Assembly: GCF_001704415.2 (NCBI RefSeq)
Contig: NC_030826.1
Span: 55,385,362-55,449,361, forward strand
DNA: 64,000 bases
Origin: Capra hircus
Taxonomy: Eukaryota > Chordata > Mammalia > Artiodactyla > Bovidae
Direction of reading: 5' to 3'
A program made the position numbers and the translations under genes. The notes beneath the pieces were generated by a model. That model did no database searches. It had not been told where the DNA came from and was given only the letters and a program-made list of their open reading frames with translations. Shown here one piece after another: positions 53,301 to 61,405 of the stretch (position 1 is its first letter; each line of letters begins with the position of its first letter).

Positions 53301-56300
53301 GCACTCCTTGGGAAGCCCGTGGTGTAAATAGCCCGAATGGGAGCCGCTGGGCAATCCCACCCTTGGAGTTTTGGCCCAGCATTTTCTTTGTCGTCCTGGC
53401 AGGAGAAGTAACACCCCTGGTAGCTGGTTTCTAGGCTCAGGGAAATATACCTGGCGGGCTGGGTTCTCGGACTAAAATAGCCTTGTTCATCATCGCACGT
53501 GTGGTGTCCAGGTCTATAAAACCCTGCGAGACGCCGTGGTGACTATGTACAGGACCGAAGGCCCCTTGGTCTTCTACAAAGGCCTGAACCCCACCTTGAT
53601 CGCCATCTTCCCCTACGCGGGGTTCCAGTTCTCCATCTACAGCTCCTTGAAGCGTGCCTACGAGTGGGCCTTGCCGGCCGAAGGCAAGAAAAACGGTGAG
53701 ACCATCCTCCTGGGAAAGGGGATCTGGGTCTCGCTCCCCCACCACCCCACTCCCCAGCCATAGCATCTCTTTCTGAGTCAGGTGGGAAGGAAGGCTTTCC
53801 CGCAGCAGCTAGGACACTGCAGACCTCTGAACCCCCCGCTCTAGTGCAGCCAACGAAACAAATCTGTTCACTCACAGATTACTTTGTTTCTCTCGGCTCT
53901 CGCCACTGTTATCTCCAGCCACCAGTCATGGTTTTCATTTTTGTCCAAGGTCCAACTTGCAGACAGCCTGGTTCTGTTTACGTGTTTGGTTTGGTTTTCA
54001 TTTGGGGAAGCCAGGGTGGGGCATGGGCATCCTGTTCCCTCCCGAGCATGACCCGGGTCACGTGGCAGAGCCTGCAGGCCCCGATTGCCTCCCGCTGGGG
54101 CGATGCATGTTCCAGGCTCACACCCCTTCTGCCACCAGCCTGTCCAACCTGCAGTCCGCCGTCATCCTTGATGAAAGGGACTGCATTCCCAGGTTCTCTC
54201 ACTCCGGGTTAAATTCTGAGATCGAGGATGCTTGTAGGGTTTTGTCTTATGGCCCCGAATTAGAAGGTATAACCTTGACGTTTACCCTAGACTGCATTTC
54301 TCTCCTTTGTCCCCCCTCCATCCCACATCTCTGGTCCAGGGAACTTCAAAAACCTGCTTTGTGGCAGCGGAGCTGGCGTCATCAGCAAGACCCTCACATA
54401 CCCACTGGACCTCTTTAAGAAACGGCTGCAGGTCGGAGGGTTTGAGCAGGCCCGAGCCTCCTTTGGCCAGGTGAGCCGTCCCCCCGCAGACAGCTCTGAT
54501 CCTGGCCGCTCACCGGGCGTGTGAAGGTGCGAGGGTCGGCGCCTGCCCATCAGGCATCTTTGGCTTCCCCAGCCCTCTCACCCCCCACCTGGCCCTGGTG
54601 TCCGTGGAAATTTAATCAGTGCTTGCCTTGGGGAGCACATGCACTAGGAAAGATCCAGAGAAGATCAGCATGGCCCCTGTGCAAGGGTGACACGCAAATT
54701 CATGCAGTGCTCTGGATTAACAGAAAAAGGTGATCTAAGAGAGAATTGGAAAAATTGAGGATTATAACCCGGGAGGAGCATCTCAAAAAGCTCTGAGAAC
54801 TGTCCTTCCCACTGGATGTTGACACACAGTTTAGATTAAGTTTTGTTTGAGACAGAGGGCTGTGCATCAAATATTATTGACAGTTTATGTAATCCGGATC
54901 TAAGCACCATCATAGTGGGTCACGTGACCCCCTTTGAGATCGAGAAGGAACGTTGTCTTTAAGGAGTTGCCTTGTCGATGCTGGGAGAATGTTGCTGTCT
55001 ATGGTTGGGCAGGTGTTCCCGCCGATGGGAAAGGTCTGATCAACGCAAAATACAGATAACGTGAGGCACAGCGCAGGGAGAGGGCAGCCGAAGAGCGGAG
55101 AAGAATTTTTATGTTTAGATTTCTCTTGTCTTGCCCTGAAATCTGAATTTTATCTCACACCGGGGACCCCTGAGCACACGGGAAGCCACAAGCAAAACCT
55201 TACGTGTGTTGGGCGCCATGCAGAGACCCAGGAGAAGGCACACTCAGGCTCTGCTCTTACAAAGCGTTCAGTTCATTTGGGGACCGAGAGTTTACTCATA
55301 TAAGAAAGGTCCCCACGGAGAAGGCAATGGCACCCCACTCCAGTACTCTTGCCTGGAAAATCCCATGGACGGAGGAGCCTGGTGGGCTGCAGTCCATGGG
55401 GTCGCAAAGAGTCAGACACGACTGAGTGACTTCACTTTGACTTTTCACTTTCATGCATTGGAGAAGGAAATGGCAACCCACTCCAGTATTCTTGCCTAGA
55501 GAATCCCAGGGACAGGGGAGCCTGGTGGGCTGCCGTGTATGGGGTTGCACAGAGCCAGACATGACTGAAGCGACTTAGCAGCAGCAGCAGCAGAAAGGTC
55601 CCCAAGATATCAACACAGAGAAGCAGGCTCATACTGGTGTATGGGGTTCTTTGCTTTATGCTATAGATGTCCCAGGATAGGGGTGAATTAAATCTGACCA
55701 ACTAAATTATATTTTAAATGCACTTGAAGGGTTTGCCATCAGAGAAGCCCCATTGTAGGTAATTTTGTAATGTTAATAGTCATCCCTTAATCTGCTTCGA
55801 TTTTCACATACTGGGTTTTCATCTGCTCCTTGTGGGGCGCTGATTTTGTGACAGGCCAAGGTGGTAGGCGGTGGGGGGTGGAAGGCAGGACTGGGTGACT
55901 TCAGGGCTTCTCCCTCGGGAACCTGGGACCCTGGGATGTCACAGCAAGAAGATGTCACAGCACAACGTGCCTGACAGATGGCAGAGGAGTGAGAGGGCAT
56001 GGAAAGGGAGTCAGGAAGGGAAGAGTGCACGCCTTACTCAGGGGGAGAGAAAGAGATGGGTTTACAAATTATAGTACAGTTTCTTTGTAGAAAATTTCAG
56101 AGATGTTAGACAAAAAGGAAGATAAAATCACAGGTAAACCCACCACCACCCACCCCGAGAGGATCACACAGAACCTTGAGCTGTAGTAATTCTCTCTCTT
56201 CCTTCCTCTCTTTCTCTTTCTCTGTTTCCCTTCCTCTCCCCCCTCTCTTTCTTTTACTGAAGTATACTCGATTTGCAATACTATGTTAGTTTCAGGTGTA

Positions 56301-57715
56301 TAACATACTGATTCAACATTTTTATAGTTTATATTCCACTTACTTATAAAATAATGGCAACATTTCCCTGTGCTGCGCAGTATATCCTTGTTGCTTATTT
56401 ATTTATTTCTTGGCTCTACGTGGAATCTGTTTCCCAACCAGGGATCAGACCCGCACCGCTTGCAGTGGAAGCGTGGAGTCTTAACCACTGCACCTCCAGG
56501 GAGGTCCCACGTAATTTATTTTATAGTTTGTTTGTATCTCTTAATCCCCTACCCCTCTCCTGCTCCTCCCCACGTCCCTCTAGTCACCAGCAGTTTATTT
56601 TTTTAGATTCCACACATTAGTGATAACATGCACCATTTGTCTCTCTCTGACTTATTTCACTAAGCATAACACCCCCAGGTCCATCCTCGCTGCCGTTTTG
56701 TTTCTTTGCAGAAAACACGTGGACATTTTAATAAAAATGGGGTCGTTCCCAAGGTTTTATAACCTCCTCTTTCCAATTACCAACTTGGTTTGACCAACTT
56801 GGTTTGAAGAGATGGTTTGAATTTGGACAGGGAGAGCTGGTGAGAGACCAGGACAAGAGGGAGGCCCTGCTCCCAACGGAGATGTCGTGTGAGCAGGCAT
56901 GGCCGGAGGGGGGGGGGCGCGTGAGTGGACCAGTGGGCGATAAAGGCAGATCAGCGAGGGACGCTGAGGCCAAATGGTGGAAGGCCCTGAACACCAGGCC
57001 ACGTGGCTTGGACTTGATTCTTGATCATCATCTTCGGGAGTTCCTGGAGCTTTGGGGGTTGAGCAAGGCTTGAGCCGAGCTGTGTCCTGGGGACACGGCA
57101 GCCATCTGTGGTCAACTGGAGGTGGCCAGCCTGGTGACACTGGTCAGGCTCAGAGCCCACAAGGACCAGATTCAGATCTACTGCCCAAGGAGGGCAGGGA
57201 GTGACGGGGCACACGGTCAGAGCACCTCTGGGAAGAGGGTCCAGAGCTCTCACTGGGTCCTTAAGAGCCTCGGTCTGTGGGAACTTCCCAGGCAGGAAGG
57301 AGCTCTGTCCGGTGCTGATTTCCACACCCCTTCTCTGTGAAGCCTGAATTAGCCCAGCTGGAAGAGAAAGAATGAGGTTCACTTCTTCCGTCTTCTTGGC
57401 ATTCATTCCTTCTTCCAGTAGCTATCTGCTGGGAGCCTCAATGTGCCAGGCCCTGTGTTGACAGAACAGAGCTCATATCTACATGTCCACCCTCTCCTCT
57501 CTCCTCAACCAGGGTACCCTTCCTCTCCCCAGGTGCGAAGCTACAAGGGCCTCCTGGACTGTGCCGGGCAGGTGCTGCGAGAGGAGGGGCCACAGGGCTG
57601 CTTCAAAGGCCTGTCTCCCAGCCTGCTGAAGGCCGCCCTCTCCACCGGCTTGGTATTCTTCTGGTATGAGCTCTTCTGTAACTTCTTCCATCACATAAGC
57701 AAGGCAGACAGCTAG
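50260..57715 (+). CDS. SLC25A19: SLC25A19, mitochondrial thiamine pyrophosphate carrier (complete CDS)
   Basis: Six coding exons, 50260-50391, 50572-50727, 52340-52510, 53512-53695, 54340-54470 and 57533-57715, join to 318 residues plus TAG (human: 320). The protein is an inner-membrane carrier of the SLC25 family that brings thiamine pyrophosphate into mitochondria for pyruvate, 2-oxoglutarate and branched-chain dehydrogenases. Three ~100-residue repeats each carry the PxDxx[KR] signature: P35-K40 (PLDVIK), P138-R143 (PVDVLR) and P236-K241 (PLDLFK), predicting six membrane helices. Glycines 125 and 177, mutated in human striatal degeneration/polyneuropathy and Amish microcephaly respectively, are both retained. 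All introns are GT-AG. The start MVGYDP matches the family. No inactivating changes. Confidence 0.97.
50572..50727 (+). CDS. SLC25A19: SLC25A19 coding exon 2, residues 45-96
   Basis: Acceptor GATGCCTAG, donor GTAGGT at 50728. It codes LQIERLSRSDPNAKYHGILQ through FWKGHIP and GYGAVQ, the matrix helix and second membrane helix of repeat 1. 156 nt, phase 0 at both ends. Confidence 0.96.
51060..51205 (-). repeat. MIR SINE (ancient)
   Basis: Antisense: 'GCTCACAGAGAGGTTGAGCA', 'AAGGCCACACAGCCCATAGG'. Confidence 0.65.
51335..51450 (-). repeat. MIR SINE fragment
   Basis: Antisense: 'CACCCCCATTTTACGGATGA', 'GAGCCAGGACTCCAGCC'. Confidence 0.6.
51810..51924 (-). repeat. CHR-type SINE
   Basis: Antisense, ending GGACCTCCAGGGAATTCC. 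A perfect 14-bp duplication TAGAATTTTCTTTC flanks it (51779-51792 and 51927-51940). Confidence 0.9.
52340..52510 (+). CDS. SLC25A19: SLC25A19 coding exon 3, residues 97-153
   Basis: Acceptor CCCTTGCAG, donor GTGAGT at 52511. It codes FLSFEVLTELVHR, the G125-containing FLCGG segment and the second signature PVDVLRTRF. 171 nt, phase 0. Noticeably GC-rich third positions. Confidence 0.96.
52511..53511 (+). other. SLC25A19: SLC25A19 intron after coding exon 3
   Basis: 1.0 kb GT-AG intron; one Bov-tA. No other element recognised. Confidence 0.85.
53022..53232 (+). repeat. Bov-tA SINE
   Basis: Sense: 'GGATTTCCACGGTGGCTCAG' to 'GAGACTGAGCATGCAGGC'. Near full length. Confidence 0.92.
53512..53695 (+). 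CDS. SLC25A19: SLC25A19 coding exon 4, residues 154-214
   Basis: Acceptor GGTGTCCAG, donor GTGAGA at 53696. It codes VYKTLRDAVVTMYR, FYKGLNPTLIAIFPYAG with G177 and the fourth membrane helix, ending one base into the glycine-215 codon. Confidence 0.96.
53696..54339 (+). other. SLC25A19: SLC25A19 intron after coding exon 4
   Basis: 644 bp GT-AG intron without a repeat or gene I recognise. Open frames crossing it are in the wrong frame for the carrier. Confidence 0.8.
54340..54470 (+). CDS. SLC25A19: SLC25A19 coding exon 5, residues 215-258
   Basis: Acceptor CTGGTCCAG, donor GTGAGC at 54471. It completes G215, then NFKNLLCGSGAGVISKT and the third signature PLDLFKKRLQ, ending FGQ in phase 0. 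Residues 215-218 (GNFK) differ from human ENLQ. Confidence 0.95.
54619..54718 (+). pseudogene. RNU6: U6 spliceosomal snRNA pseudogene
   Basis: About 100 nt colinear with U6 snRNA: start GTGCTTGCCTTGGGGAGCAC (5' stem-loop), then CAGAGAAGATCAGCATGGCC around the ACAGAGA/AGC core and TGACACGCAAATTCATGCAG. It is degraded: the 5' loop is altered, the ACAGAGA box reads CCAGAGA, and the 3' end lacks the T-run that terminates Pol III. No TATA/PSE pair was recognised upstream. Most likely a dead retrocopy; it follows the host gene strand. Confidence 0.88.
55316..55592 (+). repeat. Bov-A2 SINE (dimeric, full length, young)
   Basis: Both monomers and the AGCAGCAGCAGCAGCAG tail are present with few differences from the family pattern. 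A perfect target-site duplication AAAGGTCCCCA lies at 55305-55315 and 55594-55604. Confidence 0.95.
56253..56705 (-). repeat. L1 LINE fragment
   Basis: Antisense L1 3' region: 'TACTGAAGTATACTCGATTT', 'GTTAGTTTCAGGTGTATAAC', then after a SINE 'GATTCCACACATTAGTGATA' and 'CTTATTTCACTAAGCATAAC'. Confidence 0.82.
56400..56508 (-). repeat. CHR-type SINE
   Basis: Antisense, 'CCCAACCAGGGATCAGACCC' to 'CACCTCCAGGGAGGTCCC'; inserted in the L1. Confidence 0.85.
57533..57715 (+). CDS. SLC25A19: SLC25A19 coding exon 6, residues 259-318 and stop
   Basis: Acceptor TCTCCCCAG. It codes VRSYKGLLDCAGQVLREEG, CFKGLSPSLLKAALSTGLVF and the last helix, ending HHISKADS before TAG at 57713-57715. The tail is two residues shorter than human. 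Confidence 0.95.
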   Translation: MRSYKGLLDCAGQVLREEGPQGCFKGLSPSLLKAALSTGLVFFWYELFCNFFHHISKADS

Positions 57716-58080
57716 CCTCCAGGGCAGAAAGGGTGGCCTGCGGTCTTCCCCTCCTGGAAGAAGACTCGATCAACGGTCTCCTGTTGCACAGAGAGGTGCT
57801 GCCTGGTCCTTCCCTCCAGGCCAGCTGTCTCAGGCACGAAGAGCCGTCGGGATCCCACTGGAAGGGCACTGGGAGGCCCATCAGGAGGAGCTGGGCGTTC
57901 GTCCTGTCTGGCGGACACTGGGGGCAGCAGCTGCCCTCCTGCTGAGCCGGGCTGCCCAGAGAGCCCTCCTGACTCTGGGCGGGGCCGCAGGGTGAGCGTG
58001 AGGCTGGGACTGGGCCCTGTACAGGGTTCGCACACTTACTCCCACCACCTATTTAATAGACGTTAAAGCTGAAAGCAATC
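57716..58080 (+). other. SLC25A19: SLC25A19 3'UTR (end inferred)
   Basis: Runs from the stop to a candidate poly(A) zone. No canonical AATAAA is present; the nearest hexamer is AATAGA at 58055-58060, a known weak variant. GC-rich, no repeats recognised. A longer form into 58.1-58.9 kb cannot be excluded. Confidence 0.65.
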
Positions 58081-59730
58081 TTTCCCCTCCACCTTCGCTT
58101 CCAAATCACATCCCTCCTCCCAAAGCTGGAGGAAGGGAGCCCTGCCTTGCCTGCATTCTACTTCGCTCTGCAGTTGTGTCCCTCAGGCAGCTCTGCTTCT
58201 AGTTCTAGGGGAAGAGTCCAGCTGAATTGGTCTCTTTATATAAAAACTCCACCATACTCAGATCTCCGTATCTATAAAGGCACTGCTCAAGCTGTTCTCT
58301 CTCTGGGCGGGACTGGTCCCAGCCCGTGGGCCTCTAGGGAAAGCTGATCCCAGCAGCACCACCGGCAGTAGGGGTATGCTGACGGGGCGGGGGTGTGGGT
58401 AAAGGCAGCAGCCCTCTGCCTCAGTCTCCCAGGATCACTCTTTCGCTGGAGGCTGGGTTAGCCCTCCTGAGTGGGTGGGAGCTTAGGCTGGGCCAGGGGG
58501 CATCAGCTGCCCGCTTGTGAGCTCCTGGGTCCAGCATGGTGCTGGGTGCATCCTCTACAATCCCCACAGGAAGGGGTTGAGCAGGCTGCCTGCTGCGGGG
58601 ACACCTGGTGCCCCGGCAGTTGCCAGGCACAGGAACCCACAGTCAGGGGTACCAAAGGAGAAGAGAATCACAGAAAAACCACCTGCTGGGAAGCATGGCC
58701 CTAGAGGCTGGCTGTGCAGGGGGAGCCCCGCACAAGACTGCTCCCCTGACCTCATCTCGGCTCTAGCTCCAGCCCTTGCACTGACAGCCGAGGAAGATGG
58801 CAACGAGGAGCAGCCATGGGTGGGCGTCATGGCTTTCCCGGGGTCCTGGGCCCCTTCTCACCATTACCGTGTCCTCTCTGGTCTGGAATCCTGGAACCTC
58901 GCTGCCCTTGGTGGCTGATTATGAAGGTCCACGTGTGGCTAGAGGGTGTCTGGCAGTCAAGGCTTGTGGCTGCCCAAGGGGGCCGCTGTCCGAATGTATT
59001 TTTTTGATATCCATGGAAGTAAAACTTTATTCTCTTCAGCTCTCTGCTCTTTGGTTTTCTTTCTCAGCAGCTGAGGTTCTCTTCCTCGATCCATTTTCTG
59101 GAGACCACTTTGGCTGCTCTGTGAGCAGGAGAAGCGAGCCCTGGATACAGAAATCACCATCAACACATCTTTCTTGTCCAAGCTACAGGAAAAGGCAGTT
59201 CTTTCCCAGCCTCTCCTGTATGCCTTCCTGCGGCGCAGGGTTGACCTCAGACCTGGCCCTGTCTGGGCTGCTGAGCCCACACCTCTCCCCCAGCCCAGAC
59301 CAAGATGGACTGAGCCAGGCGCTTGCTCATCCATCAGTCAGGATGTGGATGTGTTTACTCAGTCATGTCTGACTCTCTGTGACCCAGCGGACTGTAGCCC
59401 GCCAGGCTGCTCTGTCCCTGGGATTCTCCAGGCCAGAATACTGGAGTGGGCTGCCTTTTCCTTCTGCAGGGGATCTTTCCCCACCCAGGGACTGAACCTG
59501 GGTCTCTTGCATTGCAGGCAGATTCTTTGCCTTCTGAGCCCCCGGGGAAGCTCAACGTCAGGGTCACTCCCAACTCCTGGGGCATCAAAGTTGGCAAACA
59601 GACCCCTTTCTCTTGAGCTGGTTCATTGATTGTCAATTTATTTTACCAATATCGTTTGTACTTGGAGTGGGGGGGGGGGGCTTCGTGGAACTCGATCTAG
59701 CCCTGAGAGCTTCCTCGCCTTCTCTACCTC
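58081..59730. other. Intergenic interval SLC25A19 - MIF4GD
   Basis: No gene recognised. Open frames such as 58797-59372 (+) and 58957-59334 (-) have no family resemblance. It contains one Bov-tA and a G12 run at 59669-59680. Confidence 0.7.
59352..59553 (-). repeat. Bov-tA SINE
   Basis: Antisense copy (TTTACTCAGTCATGTCTGAC to GAGCCCCCGGGGAAGCTC). Confidence 0.92.
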
Positions 59731-60368
59731 GGATGGGGGCGGCGGGCGGGGAGCCAGGGCCTACCCTCTGTGAGGTCCGGCCCCTCCCGCCGACTGCGCT
59801 GCCCTCTCACCTTGCTGCCCGCGCCTGTAGCCCGGCTGCGGACCGCGCCCCCCGCAGGCCCCTCCTACGCCGCTGGCCCGGCCCGGCTCCTGACCCCGTT
59901 TTAACCTCAGCCCCGGCGTGGGGCGGGGCGCGGTGGGTGCCACTGCTCAGGACTGAGGGCTTCACGCAGGCCGAGGAGCAGGTCCGACCCAGCGCCCGCG
60001 AGCCGGCGTGGTCTCGGGCAGGCCCGGGGAGAACGAGGTGAGGAGAGGAAGGGGGCGGTGGGGGCAGGGGTCGCGGGCGTCCTGGGCCGTCGCACGCCGG
60101 GAACCTCTGAGCTGGCGCGGCCGGCTGGCGAGGGCAGCGTCGTCGGGGCTCCGGCAGGGGGCGCTCGTGCGCGGTCCCACCCAGGCCCCGCCCCGCCGCC
60201 CGAGGCCCCGCCCCACCGCCCGAGGCCCCGCCCCGCCCCTGCGCTAGGAAATGACCTCAGCGGCGGCGAGGCGCCGGCGGCCCAGCCTGCAGCGCCGCGG
60301 ACCCGGGGCGCGCGCACGATGTCGGCCGAGCGGCCTCCGGGCACGCGGGCGCGGCGCCGACGCGGCAG
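59731..60368 (+). promoter_or_regulatory. MIF4GD: MIF4GD CpG-island promoter and 5'UTR exon 1 (exon start unknown)
   Basis: Very CpG-rich. Three GC boxes lie in a 20-bp tandem repeat at 60183-60238 (each with CCCCGCCCC or CCCCACC). A TGACCTCA motif follows at about 60251. The exon ends CGGCAG with a GTGGGT donor at 60369. A second possible donor (GTGAGG at 60037) could serve an alternative first exon. No TATA box. Start site not determinable. Confidence 0.65.
60183..60238 (+). repeat. 20-bp tandem GC-box repeat
   Basis: Unit AGGCCCCGCCCCGCCGCCCG starts at 60183, 60203 and 60223 (last copy partial, second with one C-to-A-type change). Each unit carries an Sp1/KLF-type GC box in the MIF4GD promoter. 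Confidence 0.85.
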
Positions 60369-61286
60369 GTGGGTCCCCGGCTCTCTCGCCACCCCTACAG
60401 CTCGCGGGACACCGGACGGCGGGCCCCACTGAGCCGCCGGGAGGGGCGTTCCGGACTTAGGAAAGCTGCCCAGGTCTGGAGACCCTTAAGATCCGCTCCT
60501 TTGGCCGGAGGGAGAGGCACCGAGTCCGGAGGGGAAACCCCAGCGGGGACCACCTTTGTGGGTCACGTCGCCGCTCTCCCCTCCTTCAGAAGAAGGCTCA
60601 GAATGGAGCTAAGGACTCTTAGCACTGCCCCCTTCTTGAGAAGGGAGGGCCAGGTTTCTGCCCCTCGGGAGGCCAGTTTAGCCAGTCCGTCCCGGGGAGA
60701 AACTGGCCGGTACAAGGGGAGTCAAGGCGGCACCCAACCCTCTGGCCGGCCCCAGCCCGGGACTGGGCTTTCTGGGCTGAGGACTCGTTTGACATAAGGG
60801 AGAGGGATGGGGAGATGGGGCTTGGAACCGTGCTGGGACAGATGCCCACAGCCTGGAGCCCCGGCCCTCTCTCACTCTCAGGGAGCTGTGGTGGACCAGT
60901 CAGTAGCTTCTCGATCGTCTTATACAGGCATGGAAAGTGTCTGATATCCACTCATCCACCCCCTCATCTCAGTGCACCTGACCCCACCCCAGCTTTGGTG
61001 TCAGCTGAGAATAACCTTGAGGCAGACTGGAGGACAAACACATTCACCCCTCATCTCTACTCTTGTGTAATCCCAGAGACTATCAGGATTCTTTAACTGA
61101 GCAGCAGGTGCCTGGCTGGTGCCCAGTCTCCACCAGAAGCCAAGCTTGGTGGGCGCCCAGCCAACCCCTGAATGCCATGGACTGCCCAGCCCTATCCAGG
61201 GCCCATAGGGCTGGGAGCCCTGCCTCCGCGCTCCATGCCTAAGACCTCTCCATTCGCCTCTCCCCCAACCCAGGTGTTGTCCTTAG
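60319..61286 (+). other. Spliced upstream ORF in MIF4GD leader (20 codons)
   Basis: ATG at 60319 (A at -3) opens MSAERPPGTRARRRRG. Splicing 60368 to 61274 continues with R-C-C-P and stops at TAG 61284-61286, 37 nt before the MIF4GD ATG. The peptide is arginine-rich. Depends on the inferred splice; translation unproven. Confidence 0.4.
60369..61273 (+). other. MIF4GD: MIF4GD 5'UTR intron
   Basis: 905 bp between the GTGGGT donor and CCCAG acceptor; the CpG-rich first 250 bp continue the island. No repeat recognised. Confidence 0.6.
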
Positions 61287-61323
61287 TCCCACCCCAGTAA
61301 AGAGCTCCTGCGGCTGGACAGTC

Positions 61324-61405
61324 ATGGGGGATCCAGGTAAAGAGGAGTATAAAATCCAGTGTTTTGATGCAGAGACCCAGCAGCTGCTGAAGACAGCTCT
61401 CAAAG
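61324..61405 (+). CDS. MIF4GD: MIF4GD coding exon 1, residues 1-27
   Basis: The exon begins at 61274 after CCCCCAACCCAG and has 50 nt of leader before ATG. It codes MGDPGKEEYKIQCFDAETQQ and LLKTALK, and ends one base into D28. Donor GTGAGC at 61406. The start matches the known N-terminus. Confidence 0.94.

Larger units (their letters stand above)
54471..57532 (+). other. SLC25A19: SLC25A19 last intron
   Basis: 3.1 kb GT-AG intron. It holds the U6 pseudogene, a young Bov-A2, an antisense L1 with a CHR insertion, a pyrimidine-rich patch (about 56188-56252) and a G9 run near 56910. The segment 56.76-57.5 kb is unassigned. Confidence 0.85.

Noticed and set aside
54619..54718. Functional U6 snRNA gene
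   Set aside because: Altered 5' loop and core, no terminal T-run and no recognised Pol III promoter; annotated as a pseudogene.
58797..59372. 191-codon + strand open frame between SLC25A19 and MIF4GD
   Set aside because: No domain, no splice or conservation evidence; overlaps a SINE at its end.
59907..60392. 161-codon - strand open frame in the MIF4GD CpG island
   Set aside because: Arg/Pro/Ala-rich translation expected from any CpG-rich DNA lacking stops.
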